From assembly GCA_017470735.1 (NCBI GenBank), contig JAFUYB010000051.1, positions 60,686-124,685 on the forward strand: DNA of 64,000 bases, in the 5' to 3' direction. Positions 62,471-64,000 of this stretch are shown one piece after another. Source of the DNA: Lachnospiraceae bacterium. GTDB taxonomy: Bacteria; Bacillota; Clostridia; Lachnospirales; Lachnospiraceae. The translations under genes were made by a program, and so were the position numbers. The notes below the pieces were generated by a model, which searched no databases, was not told where the DNA came from, and saw only the letters and a program-made list of their open reading frames with translations. Within the stretch, counting starts at the first letter, position 1, and every line of letters starts with the position of its first letter.

Positions 62471-63745
62471 TCATTGCTTCGCGGAAATAAACTGTGTCAT
62501 ATAAATGGGTACATATTCGAGATTTTCATCCCTTTGGTAATCCTTTGTATATAACAAAATTTGACGGGAAATCCTTGCGGAAAATTTTTTAGAAAACGCT
62601 TCGAGTGATGGATGCGTTTTGTAGCCCGAACTTTTCACTTCTATCGGCAATATCTTATTTCTGTCTGAAAGCAGGAAGTCTATTTCATAGTTATGTTTGG
62701 ATTTTTCATTTAAAAAAGTATGGTAATACAGTTCATGTCCGCTGGATACAAGCATTTGCGCAACAATGTTTTCATATAAATACCCAAGATTCGTCTGGAG
62801 CTTATCATTCAATACTCGCGAATATATCTCATTTTCTGTGAAATCTTTGTCTTTAAAAATCAAGGATACAAATAAACCTGTATCCGCAACAAATAGTTTG
62901 AATCTGGTTAAATCTTTATTCTGCGCCATACCTATGCCCGGATCATTTGCATGGTATGATACGAGTACCGCTCCAGAATCCCGTAATTCTGCGATCTGTT
63001 CCAATATGTCACCTGCCCGATTGCCCGCTAAAACACTTGAAACCTGATATCTTGAAGCATTTCCCATCAGCTGTGCGGGAATCGCATCAAACAAGACTGA
63101 TAATTTGCCCGTTGAATCGATCTTTCGAAAATCATCTTCATATAATGTCAATATATCTCTCTTTACATCATCTACCTCATTGAAATTATTTGTAGAAATA
63201 TAGCTTTCAACCGCTTGCGGCATTCCTCCAACCAGCATATACAGTCTTAGATCACGCATTGTCTTACGATGCACCGCCTGCCCTAACGGCTGCCTGCTCG
63301 TAAACAATTCTTTTAGCATCGGAACGGAAACATCATCTCCCAATGCCCACCGAAACTCTTCGTAATCCATGGGAAACATACGCAGTTTGCGTTCCTCGCT
63401 TGGTATCAGTATATCCTTGACATTTTTATGTATAGATATTAACGAGCCCGTTTCTATATAATCATATCTCCCATCTTGAACCAAAGCCTTTATCGCCTGT
63501 CTTGCTTTTGGGCATAACTGAACCTCATCAAATACAATAACAGATTTTCGTTCTTTTAATCTAACTTGATATGTGAGCTGTAATTGCAGGAAGATATAAT
63601 TCAAGTCCGAAAGATCATCAAACAATGCCCTTGTATCTTGGGAGGCCATATAAAAATCAATGAGTAAATAGCTTTCATACTCATTCTGGGCAAATTCTTT
63701 GACAATAGTTGACTTCCCCACGCGTCTTGGACCTTCACTTAACAA
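62471..63745 (-). pseudogene. AAA_14/DUF4143 ATPase, 5'-truncated next to an IS200 end
   Basis: 424 residues of the family with an N-terminal AAA ATPase and C-terminal DUF4143 (nuclease-like: Y-E-I-D-F-L-L near 355, I-E-V-K-S-S-G). Walker A G-P-R-R-V-G-K-S is only about 4 residues from the first possible codon (TTG 63745), while family members have about 25-35 residues before it. The frame closes at 63767, within hairpin DNA of an IS end, and there is no SD or promoter. The gene was probably cut by the insertion and is likely not translated properly. Walker B V-I-V-F-D-E-V-Q is intact. Confidence 0.75.
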
Positions 63746-63868
63746 CCACCGTCTGAAGCCGGTGGGTTAACCGGACTAAAGTCCGTTTCGACTGAAAGTC
63801 ATTGCCTTGGGCTAAAGCCCACCTCTTGTGGTCGGCTTAAGCCGACTGAAAGTGCTACTAGAAGTAGC
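63744..63868. repeat. Cluster of five short palindromes at the IS200/IS605 end
   Basis: Five hairpin sequences lie in 125 bp: 63744-63768 (AACCACCG/CGGTGGGTT), 63772-63785 (CGGAC/GTCCG), 63808-63821 (TGGGCT/AGCCCA), 63831-63846 (GTCGGCTTAAGCCGAC) and 63854-63868 (GCTACT/AGTAGC). The last includes the tnpA stop codon. IS200/IS605 transposases recognise hairpins near their ends, so one of these, probably the one next to the interrupted ATPase gene, may mark the element's end. Confidence 0.65.
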
Positions 63869-64000
63869 TAATCTTCCGCAACTTCAAAATTATCATGCAT
63901 ATCATCTTTTCCTTGATTTTCAATGTATTCCTGGATCATCGTTTCATCAACTTGTCCCACCGTCCCACAAAAATATCCTCTCGCCCACATATGTTGTCCC
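63868..64000 (-). mobile_element. tnpA: IS200/IS605-family TnpA transposase, C-terminal part (cut by window edge)
   Basis: Read on the minus strand from the window edge, 44 codons encode the end of a Y1 single-strand transposase: H-M-W-A-R-G-Y-F-C-G-T-V-G and then E-Y-I-E-N-Q-G, in which the Tyr is the catalytic residue, followed by an acidic tail and TAG at 63868-63870. The N-terminus lies outside the window, so whether the element is intact or has a tnpB partner cannot be seen. It lies next to the truncated ATPase gene. Confidence 0.85.

Noticed and set aside
63744..63868. CRISPR-like or tRNA-like structure from repeated hairpins
   Set aside because: The palindromes differ in sequence and spacing, there are no equal-length spacers, and no cloverleaf can be drawn; an IS200/IS605 end explains them better.

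Overview
The window is a chromosomal segment of a motile, Gram-positive gut-type bacterium, most likely a member of the Lachnospiraceae (Clostridia). The evidence is the Bacillus/Clostridium-type fla/che gene order starting directly behind codY, AGGAGG-type ribosome binding sites before almost every gene, frequent TTG/GTG starts, and several families I know mainly from Lachnospiraceae (DUF5716-, DUF5717- and DUF5662-type proteins). Nearly everything from 1 to 54.7 kb is on the minus strand, so transcription runs from high to low coordinates. No rRNA, tRNA or CRISPR array was seen.

Region 1 (about 34.5 kb down to 1): a flagellum/chemotaxis supercluster in transcription order flgB-flgC-fliE-fliF-fliG-fliH-fliI-fliJ-motE-like-fliK-flgD-flg_new-flgE, then motA-motB-fliL-fliM-fliY-cheY-fliO-fliP-fliQ-fliR-flhB-flhA-flhF-flhG-ycgR(PilZ)-cheB-cheA-cheW-cheC-cheD-hypothetical-sigD-fapA-like (cut by the window edge). 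It is not one uninterrupted unit. A strong intrinsic terminator follows flgE and a new promoter precedes motA. The 183-bp fliH-fliI gap holds a weaker terminator-like hairpin. cheR, flbD and flagellin genes are not in the window. The CheB receiver domain has lost its phospho-acceptor Asp and its conserved Lys.

Region 2 (34.6-44.4 kb): comM-dprA-topA-codY forms a tight operon with its own promoter, a structured leader and a terminator. Next come trpS, a DUF5662-like gene that appears to start at an ATT codon, and a GH13 debranching-enzyme homologue lacking its catalytic residues. A small acidic DUF1292 gene points the other way.

Region 3 (44.3-54.7 kb): a six-gene operon made of a very large DUF5717-type protein, an Hsp70/actin-fold DUF5716-type protein, a TPR-like protein, a two-TM coiled-coil membrane protein, gltX and a UvrD/PcrA-type helicase. 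The first four look like one uncharacterised cytoplasm-to-membrane complex and are the best candidate here for an undescribed system. Their promoter is back-to-back with that of a CobD/HisC-like aminotransferase gene on the plus strand, the two sharing a palindromic -10.

Region 4 (55.9-64 kb) is A+T-rich accessory DNA: an AAA ATPase gene with a repeated operator-like motif; a large secreted surface protein gene (signal peptide, GLUG-type repeats, class-3 lipase domain, BspA-type repeats) broken by two frameshifts, one at a G7 tract, and one in-frame stop; two small HTH regulators; and an AAA_14/DUF4143 ATPase gene whose 5' end is cut off next to the end of an IS200/IS605 tnpA gene.
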